This document shows positions 51,001 to 63,000 of a stretch of 64,000 nt of DNA, piece by piece. Below the pieces are notes generated by a model that was given only the letters and a program-made list of their open reading frames with translations, was not told the DNA's origin and did not search any database. The stretch's first letter is position 1. Each line of letters begins with the position of its first letter. A program made the translations under genes and the position numbers. The stretch covers positions 25,119,025-25,183,024 of the forward strand of contig NC_051446.1 of NCBI RefSeq assembly GCF_001649575.2. Direction: 5' to 3'. The DNA comes from Kryptolebias marmoratus (lineage: Eukaryota; Chordata; Actinopteri; Cyprinodontiformes; Rivulidae).

Positions 51001-54000
51001 CAGGACCCAGGATCCAGGACCCAGGACCAAGGACCCAGGACTCAGGACTCAGGACCCAGGACCCAGGACTCAGGACCCAGGACCCAGGACCCAGGACTCA
51101 GGACCCAGGACCCAGGACCCAGGACCCAGGACCCAGGACCCAGGACACAGGATCCAGGACTCAGGACTCAGGACCCAGGACCCAGGACTCAGGACCCAGG
51201 ACCCAGGACCCAGGACTCAGGACTCAGGACCCAGGACCCAGGACCCAGGACTCAGGACCCAGGACCCAGGACCCAGGACCCAGGACCCAGGACCCAGGAC
51301 ACAGGATCCAGGACTCAGGACTCAGGACCCAGGATCCAGGACCCAGGACTCAGGAATCAGGACCCAGGACTCAGGACCCAGGACTCAGTTTTCCCACCAG
51401 CACATGAATATTTACCGGAGTGTAATTTCCCATCTTTTGTCCACATCGTATGAAATAAAAATCAACGCCTGACTTCGGCTGTTTTCACTCTTGTTTGTGT
51501 CGTGTTTTCATCTTTTTTTAATGATGTAAACAAACCGACCCTGGGACACGATTACAGAATCAGCCGAAGTGCCTCAGAGCTGAACCGAAATAGAATCAGG
51601 CAGCTGAACGGGTCTGTCGTCAGCGGCTGACGGAGGGCGGCTCCTCCGCCCGCCCACCTGACTGACTGACTGACGGGTCGTAGTTCTTAGTCTGACTGCA
51701 TTATCGGTGTCACTTCCACGGCTTCCTGCTGCGAGGAGCGGGCGAAGACGTCGGACTGTGAGGACGCCGGACTGTGAGGACGCCGGACTGTGAGGACGCC
51801 GGACTGTGAGGACGCCGGACTGCAACCCAGAGTCTGGAAATAAAAACTAATAAAGCCACGAGAAGTTCTGACAAATGAATCCTAAAAAGCTGCTTAAGAG
51901 ACGGAAAACACGACAACAAACAGGTGGATCATTTTCCTCTAGAACGTCAACAAGGTTCTTGTTGTGCTTTTATTTTTAAAGAAGCTCTTGTACCAGAAGG
52001 GCCATCGAGGCTTTAATTAAGATGCTCAACCTCACTTCCTGTCGCTCAGAGGCTAATTAGCTCATTAGAGGGGAAAGATGGACTCCTCTTCATTTATCTG
52101 TAGAGAAAAAGATCAAAGTTTGAGTTTATGGGAGTAGGTCGTTTGGTTTCCGTCCACCAGTCTCACTGTCCACAGCTGTCCCTGTCCACCACTGTCCCTG
52201 TCCACAGCTGTCCTTGTCCACCTGTGTGCCTGCTACATCGTTTAGTTTCCGTCCACAGTAATCAGAACCGATGGGACAAAAAGACAAAAAGCTCCAGTTT
52301 TGTCTCGTTTGTCCCAGAAACTTTGGTTCTCGTCAAGCTGCCATCTGGTGAATCTGGTAATCTGGTCATCTGGTAACAGGTCCACAAGGACCAGACCTCC
52401 AGGTCCTTCTGAGGGATCCCAAGGTGTTCCCAGGACAGACCGGATCGATCTGGGTCTGCCTCAGGGTCTGAATCCCTCAGAAACCAGAACCACCTCGATG
52501 AGGAGCAGCAGCTGAGTCCGTCAGAGTCCGTCAGAGTCCGTCAGAGTCCAGCTGAGTCCAGTTGAGTCCGACTGGATCCAGCTGAGTGCAGCTGAGTCCG
52601 GCCTCCTCCTGGCTGTTTGGATCCAGGACCTCCTTCTTTCCTGACCACAGGAGAGGCTCGGAGTGAAGATGGTTCAGTAAACCCAGAACTCAGCCTCCAT
52701 GACTGCAGACGAGACCCCGAGCCTTCGGTCCAGACCCCCAGGTACCTGAACTCACCACGGGTCTCTCTGGCTCTCCTCTTTCCTCTGATTCCTCTCCCTG
52801 CAGGCGGACCTGACCCGTTTGTTTGTAAGCAGTAAATATGTTTGTTTTTTGGACTCCTTTAAACAGAAATAAAAACCGACCCAGAAACTGAACCTGATTT
52901 CTTGTAAACACGTAAATGTTTTATTGTTTTTAAAAAAAACAGCGGCGGAGCCTCGAAAACGGTGTTTTTTTTTCATCACATGTAAACATCCTCCTCTCTG
53001 AATCCTCTGGCTGAACTGACGTTAATGGATTTCCACTCTGGAGCTCCTCACCGGGGACTCAAAGTGATGTACGACCTCGCCGTTAAAAGCTTACTATGCA
53101 GTACCACGGCTCTGCTGCAAACAGGCCCGTCGGATCATCAGGAGCGCCGGCTGCGGCGTTAAACCCCTAGCAGCAGCAGGATCGATGCTGTCTCCAAGTT
53201 AACGAGGGGCCGTGTGCTGATTACTAACGGGGAGCAGCAGACCTGAGTTTAATTGTCTCATTCCTGCGACGTGTCGTCGTCATTTTCACCAGATGCTTCC
53301 CGCCCGGCGGTGAGATCCTCGAAAACAAAGAGCTCAGGAAACGTGGAGCGCTGTCAGGAACGGAGTCAGAATTTTAATAACTGCGTTAAAATAAGTCTAA
53401 AACAAAGAAATCCAGCTTCTTTTCTGTCAAACGGAGCTGAATGAAGGAGGAACTCAGGAATAAATCCTGCTTAAAGCTCTATCAGGCAGAGAAGAAGCCA
53501 GATGTGAACAGATGTGTCTCCTCTGGACCAAAGAGGAGAACTGTTCTGAGGTCAGCCTGCCTCTCTGTTGGTATGGGGGTGCATTAGTCCAGGTTTTAGA
53601 GCAACATCTGCTCCCATCCAGGACTGTTGAACAGACAACCTCAGGTCCAGATGTTTACAGATGCTGCACAGAGGAGAACATCTGGAACATCTTTAGAGAG
53701 ACAAGTTGCTGCCATCAGATTCTAAATAAACTGATTTTTCCCTAAAATGGTTCAGTTTCTAAGCTGAAACATTCGATGTTTCCTCAGTTTGTTAGTAAAT
53801 AACGGGTTAATGAGATTTACAGATGACATTAAACGCAGCGCTGTAGATCTGGACGCCTTGGATCAGCTGCAGGGCGACTACAGGAGCTGAAGTGAACAGA
53901 ACAGGAAAGGTTCTGAAACGTTCATCCTGAAGTTTCCTTACTTTGTAAATAAAGTTAACGTTAGATGAAACGATGATCAATCAGGTGAAGATGTTTCAGC

Positions 54001-57000
54001 AAACGGTGCTTTAAACTGGAGCTCAGAGGAGAACCCATCATTAATTTAAAGCTGACATCATTATCCCTGAGCAGATCTTCATCCCGTTTCCTCTCAGAGC
54101 CGCTGAACTTCTCTCGGTTTAATTAGTCTGAACCGTTTTGTCAGCACAAATCCCTGTAAGAGTTCAAATAAATCCCTGCTGGAGTCCCGTCCAAAGTTTA
54201 AGATGTTTCAGGTTTCCTGTGTCGAAGGACACAAACAGCAAATAAAAAAAGTCTTTCTTTCAGAAAAAGGTGAAGCTGAATAAAGAAGCAGCAGCAGGTG
54301 ATAAAAAAGGTCTAATAATAAAGGTGTTTAATAATCCAAACCTTTCATTTTCTTCAGCTCTCAGATATTAAAGGAACCACCTGCAGGCAGTTCGAGTCGT
54401 TCTCACCCGCAGGCAGCAGAACTTCTCAGTCGGGTCACCACAGAACATCCAATCAGGGAAAGGAAAAAAGAATTTAAACCAACAAACTGACCAATCAGAA
54501 CCTGACCTCGTCTCTGATCCATACAGAGACCCATAAACCTCCACTAAGATCTGATTAAATGTCCCTCAGGCAGTCCCACCTGGACCATCGAGGTTCTGCT
54601 GGGTTCTGCTGGGTTCTGGCAGGGTCCAGAAGCTTAATGTGAGCCTGGTTTGTCCAATCAGAGACCAGTTCTGATGGTTTGTCCAATCAGAAATAACAAT
54701 AAACCAGAGCTTTAGGAACATCTGGTCCAGCTGCTGATTTATGGAGACTCTGGAGGTAGTCCTCCATTACCACAGCATGATGCTACCACCACCATGCCAG
54801 GCAGTTGGGTCAGTGTTCTGAGACCTGAAAGCTTCACCTTGTCCCCTCCAAACGTCCTTCTTGTCTTTGTGTCCAATCAGCTCACCAAACCTGTCTCCAG
54901 GGGACATCCGTCCTGTCCATGTGGACAGTCTGGGGGGTGTGGCTTTTGGAGGCGGAGCTTCTTTTTTTGAGTCTCGGTGGTTCGGTTCCACCTGAAGGGG
55001 ACAGTTTGGGTTTCCTTCCAACCCAAAATGGTGACCCAGCGTTTGTCCGGTCTGATGATGTGGAGTTGGTGAGTGGCGCCAAACAAGCCGCGTCATGGCG
55101 ACCAACAGGAAGTTAACAAACCGCGTCATGGCGACCAACAGGAAGTTGGTCGAGTGAAGGCAGCAGATTCAGGTGAGTGTGAGTCTGTACGCTGATCGTT
55201 TCCTGTCTGTGGAAATAAACTGATGTTTATAAAACACCGAAGCTTCGGGTCAAAGAAACAATTAAAAGCTCAGGATTGTTGAATCTCATGCCTCTGATGA
55301 GCAGACGTGAACGATTCCAGGTCTTTTCAGGACTGGTCTCCTCCTCACAGCTTCTGGATTTATTACAGACGTTTAAACCTCCAAACTGTGAACTGATGAC
55401 TATAATTTGGCCGGTGAGTGTTCAGACGAGGGGAGGGAAGAATGCAGATCACCTCAACCATTTTTCTTTGAGTGGTTTCTCAGAAAGCTTTTTTTTTTTT
55501 GTCCTGATGAACCTGAAGTGTTGTTATAAAATCCAGGTTCCTCCCCGCTCAGAGAAAACCATGAAACGGTCGTTTGGAGCTGGATTTCACACAGAAACCT
55601 GTCACAGGCGAACAATTCTCCAGCTGCCATTTCAGATGACATGTACCTCTCCTCCTCCTCCTCCTCCTCGTTCCACCACACTGCTCCCTCCATCACGCCG
55701 CCAAGTGACAGCTTTCCCTTAACTGCCTCTCCATTTCATTACAAAGTCAGGAAGGTGAGTAATAAACGCTGGCTACTCCTCCGAACTGAAGCCGTTTTCA
55801 GCTCGTCCTCTTCCTGAGGTTTCTGTTTGCCCTTTCACGCTTTTCTCGCCCCCCCGGTGGTGTTTCTGCGATCGATAACGGCCCCGGCTGCTGAAGGTGC
55901 TAAGACCTTTCTCTCATTAACGTGCAGCTAATTTCAGCCTGTCAGAGGAACGTGTGGGGGCGGGGCTTATTCCCTTCTGAGGGGAAACGTGTCCCAGATT
56001 CTTTTCTTTCGTTTTATTATCCGAGGCGTCTAAAGGCCTTTACATCTGCGGGGTTGAGATAGAGACGGTTTCATCCCATGACCAAAAGGTTTTGGAATAA
56101 GAACGAGAGATGCTTTGAACCTCACATCAGGATTACCACGGGGGGGACGGGGAGACAGGGGGGACAGGGGGGAACAGGGGGGTACGATGCGGCTCTTACC
56201 TCAAACACAGGAAGAGGAAGAAGGCTACGAGCAGCGCCACCATGGAGATGCAGTGACCCAGGAAGTTTATGATGACAGCGATCTGGTAGTGCATCTTCCC
56301 CTTTTTCTGCAGGAAGGAGAAGAAGAGACAGATGAAACCTTTGGGTGTCTCTGATTGGCGGAAACGTCCCTCTGAGGACAGGGGACGGACGGGGGACGGG
56401 AGAGGACACCGATGAGGAGTGAAATCCTCTATGAGCAGGAAATCTTCTGCAAACAAACTTCTGATAAAACAGAAACAGACTTTATTTTGGACACTTTTAA
56501 GCAACTTTGTGTCTCAACCAGAGAGGTTCTGTTTGAGATATTTTGCTAACAGACAGACACATAAACACAAACTACATGATCACCCGCCTTTCGTTGGGTC
56601 TGGCAACAAAAAGATCCTTAAATAAAGAAACACGAGAGCAGAAAACTCCAGCTGATCTGTTTTTATCTCTTTGTTCTGCAGAAAGTTGTTTTTATAAATG
56701 TGTTAAATTTAATTTATTGTGTTTCTGAAGTGTTTTTTATTTTCTGGTTTAATGTTTTTCAGAGAGATGAATCCATGGTTGAGTTTTAAAAACTGCCTTT
56801 TTTTTTGTTTTCTGAAATGTTTTCATTTCTGTCATTGATGCTTTTTATAAAATATTATTTTCTGCCTGTTTTACGTCTCAGAGTTATAAGCAGTTTATGT
56901 CCTCAGATCTTTGACTTCCTGTCTCTTTCTGTGTATTTATGGGAACTCTTGTTGTTGTTTACACCCTGAGCTCGGTGTGGTAGTAGCTGAGAGTCATCTC

Positions 57001-60000
57001 TAACTCACTCTGAGCCTGGAGGCGGCGGGCGACATGAAGACCAGCTCCTTCGCGTTGAGTCATCACTAATCTGAAACTGATCCTCCCGATCCGAGAACAG
57101 ATTTCAGATCAGAGGCGGATCGAGGTTCCAGCAGCAGAACCTCAGGAGGCTCAGCAGACGAGCTGAAAGTCACGTCTTCCTGTAAATTACCGGCTGTAAT
57201 CTGTTACATAACCCTCCGGTGTCTGCGCTGAGATTAAACCTGGTTAATCCGCCCCCCGCCCCACTCTGAGACACATCAGCAGCTCAGAGGACAACATGTC
57301 CAAAGCGCCGGCTGATTACCGCCCAGGGTCCAACAGAACCATGGTTCTTGTTCAGAGTCCAAACAGAAGCAGATTCATCGGTTCCACCGGACCTCAGAGG
57401 AGATGAAAGGAGCAGAACTCTGAACACTGAGAGACGAATCTGAGATAAACAGATTCATTTAAACTTCACTGTGAGGCCAACACCCCGTTCCTTCAGGATA
57501 AATCCTATAGTTAGGGTTAGGTTTCCTGTACGATCCTTTAGTTCTGCTGCTGGAGGACAAACTGTCTCTGCTGCTGTCTTTACTCGCTCATGACGTGTTT
57601 TCCTTTGTCTTCCTTACCTTAGAAACTACACCTGAACCATAGAAACTACACCTGAACCGTAGAAACTACACCAGCACCGTAGAAACTACACCAGAACCAT
57701 AGAAACTACACCAGAACCGTAGAAACTACACCAGCACCGTAGAAACTACACCTGAACCATAGAAACTACACCTGAACCGTAGAAACTACACCTGAACCGT
57801 AGAAACTACACCTGAACTATAGAAACCCTTTATCCGCCCGGTCCGACCCGGTCCGACTTGGCGCGGGTTCAGAAGCTTTCCATTGGCTGATCCTTCCATC
57901 TCGGTTCTGACCTTCAGGTGATCTGATTGGTCAGAGAGCTGGGCGGCAGCAACTGCTTCATGTCCGGCATTTTCTGCAGCGTGAACCTCGACTCACTCTA
58001 ACCTGTGACTGACCGACCGAGCACCAGGAGAACCCGGAGAACCCAGAGAACCAGGAGAACCCTGAGAACCAGGAGAACCCGGACAACCAGGAGCTCCATT
58101 CTTCACTGTCGCCAAAACCTGACATCAGAGGAGCGGCGAGCAGCCGGGCTGTTTGGAGAATCAGAGAGCGTGGACTCAAGTCAGGGCGAGGCGAGATGTG
58201 GGCTGGAACCAGATCCAGACCAGAGTCCAGACCGGATCCAGACTCTGAGATTTGCTGAACGGTTCCAGTTAAATGTGGAAAATGAGCATTTATGTGTGAA
58301 GAGCTGCTTTGATGTTTGACAGATTTTAGACTAAACTGCTTCTAAAAACGTCCACATCAGCCGAAGGTTTCAGGACGATCCAGACAAAAATAAACCAGGA
58401 ACGTCCTCAGAAACTGAAGGTTCTGTCCAGAAGACGGGCAGCTGGGAGGACTGACAGGGATCTGGCAGAGACAGGAAGGACGGCGAGGGGACGGGGGACG
58501 GGAGGACGGCGGATCTGAGGCGTTCATCAAACCAAAGACAAGAAGCTGGCAGCGAAACGAAACGGAAAAAAACTTCAGTTTGACTTTAAAAACATCACGA
58601 AGTTCAGAGAAATAAAAACAAACGAGTTTGTTTCCCGCCTGGATTATCAGGATTACAGTAAATTTGTTTCTTTTTAAGGAGAACCTGAGAACAAATGAGA
58701 ACTTTTCCACTAAAAACAGAACCCAGATTCTGTTACTCGACCCAAAAAGTCCGGATATAAATCAACCCAAACAGGAGGATTTCAGCAGAGAACTGGGTCA
58801 GGCCTGAGAGACGAGGACACGTGGACACGGGGATGATATAAGACCGTCTCCTCTGTGGGTCAGAACCGGACCTGTGTGGACCGGACGGAACCTCAGATGA
58901 TTTATTTCACAGAGAAGCCGAAGTGTTTTTAAAGGTCAGACGCTTTTCCTCCACCTTCGGTCGGAATCGATCGGCCGTCAGGAGAAAACAGCAGCTGAAG
59001 GATCTCAGGCGGGTTCTCCGTCAATGTTTCTGCAGCTCAGATCTGAGAGACAAGTTCAGCAAGAGGACGCCAAAGGTCACCGCGATCCGTTCCGGAACGG
59101 GCCGAAGGTTCTGATGGAGGTTCTCTGAGCGGCGAGAAGAGAAACTAAGAACGTTCTAAAAGAAAATCTGGAAAAAGGAGCAATTTATAAAACTGAATGT
59201 TGACGGTAAAACTAGAATAACTCTAAAATAAAACTCTACCGAGACCCGGATCAGGATCTGGATCAGAATCTGGATCAGAATCTGGATCATTTCATCTAAA
59301 CCTGTTCTTCAGTTTTTATCTGATGAGACAAACAAACCAGGGGGAACTGAAGGCTCACCTGAAGGAGACAAGTGACCTGTGACCTTTGACCCCATGACCT
59401 TGAAATCAATGGTGATCACCCTTTTACCTAAGAGGTGTCAAACTGTCGAGTTAAACTTTAACTTTTTGAGAATTTTTGTTCACAGACAGATGGACAGACA
59501 GACAGATAGAAGGACAGACAGACAGACAAAAGGACAGAAGGACAGACAGGTAAATATCTGAACAGCTACGACTCCTCTTTTTGTCTCTGACGATATTTTT
59601 GACCCTTTTTTAAACATATCAGGGCCTGAATGACGTTAGTTTGGCTTTTCACAGACGCGAGGGAGGAGATGACAGAGGAGCGTTAATAAAGCTGCTTCAA
59701 CAATGAACCCATTCTTCTGACCGATGCCGCTCCTCGAGACGTTTGGAGCCACTGAAGTCCGACGGATCCCTGCTCAGATTGAAGCCTCGACCGGCCCCTG
59801 CTGAGGGGCTCCCAGGACAACGTTCTCTGCCTCAGACCGGCGAGCCGAGAGCGGCGCTCGTTAACGGACGGGCAGTCGAGATCCCGGACCACGACCCGGA
59901 GGCTTCGACCTCCGTGGACGCTCGTGCTTCTAGTTTAGCCATTAACTCTGTCTGTCTGTTAGCAAAACATCTCCTGAACCACTGGATGGATGTCTACAGC

Positions 60001-63000
60001 TGATCAAGATGGCTGTCACATCTGCTGAGGTAAAACTTGGCGTGGTAGCAGCTGAGAGGCCTTTCCAGCAGATCTGATGACGTCTGCGAGGATCTGAGTT
60101 ATTTTTAGTTTTTGGGTTTATTGTTTCAGGTTCTTGTGGAGTTTTTGCTCCCGGTCTTATTCTCTCTCTCTCCCTCAGTAGTTCCTGTGTCACTCACACC
60201 TGTCTCTTGTTTATAATCAGCCACCTGTGTCCACTTACAGACTTCCCTCTGTTCGTCTTCCAGGTTTGACCTAAACGATCGTAGCTCTGTTTGAGCTCTG
60301 ACGCAGAAAACTTTCAGACTCTTTCATCCAGCTGCTCCCTTCACACCTGCTTCATTAATCAATCAGCACACCTGTTCTTAGTTACGTCCTGCTGCCTCGT
60401 TAGTTTCCTGCTCTGCGCTCCTCCCCTTCAGCCTCCTGCAGCTCCGTCTTTTGTTCGGCTGGATTTTCTGCCACAGAAGCGCCTTTGTTTTCAGATAATC
60501 TAATGAAGTCCTCTCTTTTCCCTTCGGCCTGGAGGTCTGATTCTGGTTCCTCCCCGCACGCAAACCTGACACTTCTCCGTAAAGTGACGGCCGCCAGCTC
60601 CTCTCCGGGGGGGAATTTCTCAGCTCCTGCTGAGGAACGCCGAGGAGCACCGATAAAAACTGAGCTTCAGAGCAGATTCCTGACTCATCTGGTTTCTCTT
60701 AATGACACAGAACTTCTGCTCAGATGATTTCTCTCCTGTCTGGAAACTGCAGATCTCCAAAAAGCAACAATCCTTTTTGCAGTTCCAGCATATTTTGGCT
60801 CGTGTTCAGCTGGAGGACTTGACAAGAGGCCTAAACAGTAAAAAAAATCAACCTGAAGGAAGATTTAAAGGCTGTATAAATTTAAATTTTACAACAGATG
60901 GAATCCCATTAATACATGTTATTGTAGGCTTTATAGATGCAATAAATTTGTCAAACATTGCCTGTTTGCTTCAAAGAGAAAGCTGCTTCTACATCCCTGA
61001 CATGAAACTGATATCTTAATGTGATTATCTTAGCAGAGAGCTGAAAGAATCACACAGTCGGAGGTGTGGGTTAATAAAACCGTTAATGTGACAGCTAAAA
61101 CTACTCATTTGAAACCAAAATATTTAAATGACACAAAAAGCCTCAAAACTGGATGTGAAAAAGGAAGCTCCTCAGGCGCTAAAGCTAATAGGCAGCTATG
61201 CTAACAGGTTTTACTGCGCTAAAGCTAACAAAGGAGCAAATAAAATAATCAGTTAATAAATATGTTAATACTACAACAGCTAATTGTAAATAAAACATTT
61301 ATAAATGACATTATTAAAAAGCACAAAGCCTCAAAATTTGAAACTGTGTAAATAAGAAGCTCTACAGGCGCTAAAGATAAGAAGCAGCTAGGCTAACAGG
61401 TTTTAAAGCCAATAAAGGACCAAAATTAATATTCAGAAAAATCCGATGTGTGGGTTAACAAGACTGTTAATATGATTGTTATAAAGGCTAATTTTAAATT
61501 TAAAAAAAAATTTAACAGAAAAGCTTTGGTGCTAAAGCTAAGAGGCAGCTAGGCTAACAGGTTATACTGCGCTAAAACTAACAAAGGAGCAAAGAAATAA
61601 AATAATTAAAAGTGTGGGTTAATAAAACTGTCTAAAACTGCTATTTTTAATTAAAAACTATATATAAATGACACATTATTCAAAAGCAGACACCTAAAAT
61701 TGAAAATTTGGTGTGAATAAGAAGCTATACTGGTGCTAAAGCTAAGCTAAGCTAAGCTAAGCTGCCAACTTGCTAAAAGCAGCTGAACAATTAGCTATTC
61801 TCCTAACTTTCTCCATTACAACTTCTTTCTTATTGTTGTATAAATTACACTTTTTCAACCAAGATTATTAAATAAACTGTGGAGAAATAAATAAATAAAC
61901 AGATCAGAGCTAGCATAAACCTGTCAGTTAAATCTGAAGTATTTATTTTAAATGTTAATATGAGTATCAGTAGTTCATAAGATATTCTGCTAACAGACAG
62001 AACATGCAATCGTTTTTATGGCAGACGGTGATAAAATTGTTTTGTTTTTTTCTGTTTAATAACTTGTTTAGATGTGTAGCTAAATATTAAAAAATGACTA
62101 AATTCAGCAACACAAAAAAAATCATCTTTTTAAAGCTTGTTACGCAAACAAAAACCAAATGCATCATAATCCTTCCTAATCTGTAACAAGAACTGTATTT
62201 GCTGTTGTTGGAGTGGCCGGCTGTTCCAGAAACATTAAAAACCAGAATAAACGTTTGTCTTTTAGGCTGATTAATATTTCTGAGCTAAAGATAACAGATT
62301 TATGTTGTTTTCTTGTAGGATTTATGGCAGCATCTATCTTTTTGGTGCGTGACAATGATTTAAATTGTGTTTCTAAGAACAATAGAATAATAAATAACCA
62401 TAAAATACATTATTTATGGAGGTTTGATATTTGGTGACAACAGATGGTCCTTTCAAAGAAAACAAAAAACATGTTTGTGTCGCGTAATTCTCTCCTTTCC
62501 ATCCGACACCGGAGGCCTGATCTGGGTCAGGGTGTTCAGCCTGCAGCTCGGTCCTAATTAAAACCATCATCATCATCATCATCACAATGCACCGTCTAGG
62601 TGGAGGCAGGAAACAGCAGCGTGTGATTGGATCAGATCTGGAGCACAGCCGGATCAGAACCCGTCCCCCGGGAACATCCAGGTGACGGGAAATCCTCCCG
62701 CTGAGCCCATTTTATGGAGAACCGCCGTCCAGCCAGCATGACTCTCAGCTACTACCACACCAAACTGCAGCCCAGAGTTCAGGTCAGCTAGCTGTGGCGG
62801 CCATCTTGAACTGTGTTGTCTCCGTCTGTTAGAAAAATATCTCATGAACCAACGGTCGGATTTGAATGAAACTGTCAGAACTGACCTCCGGATGCACGCC
62901 AACAACTCATTACCAATTGGACCCAAGCCAGTTCAAGATGGCCGCCACAGCTAGCTGACCTGAGCCATCAGACCAACAGCTGTAACTAAACGTAGAAAAC

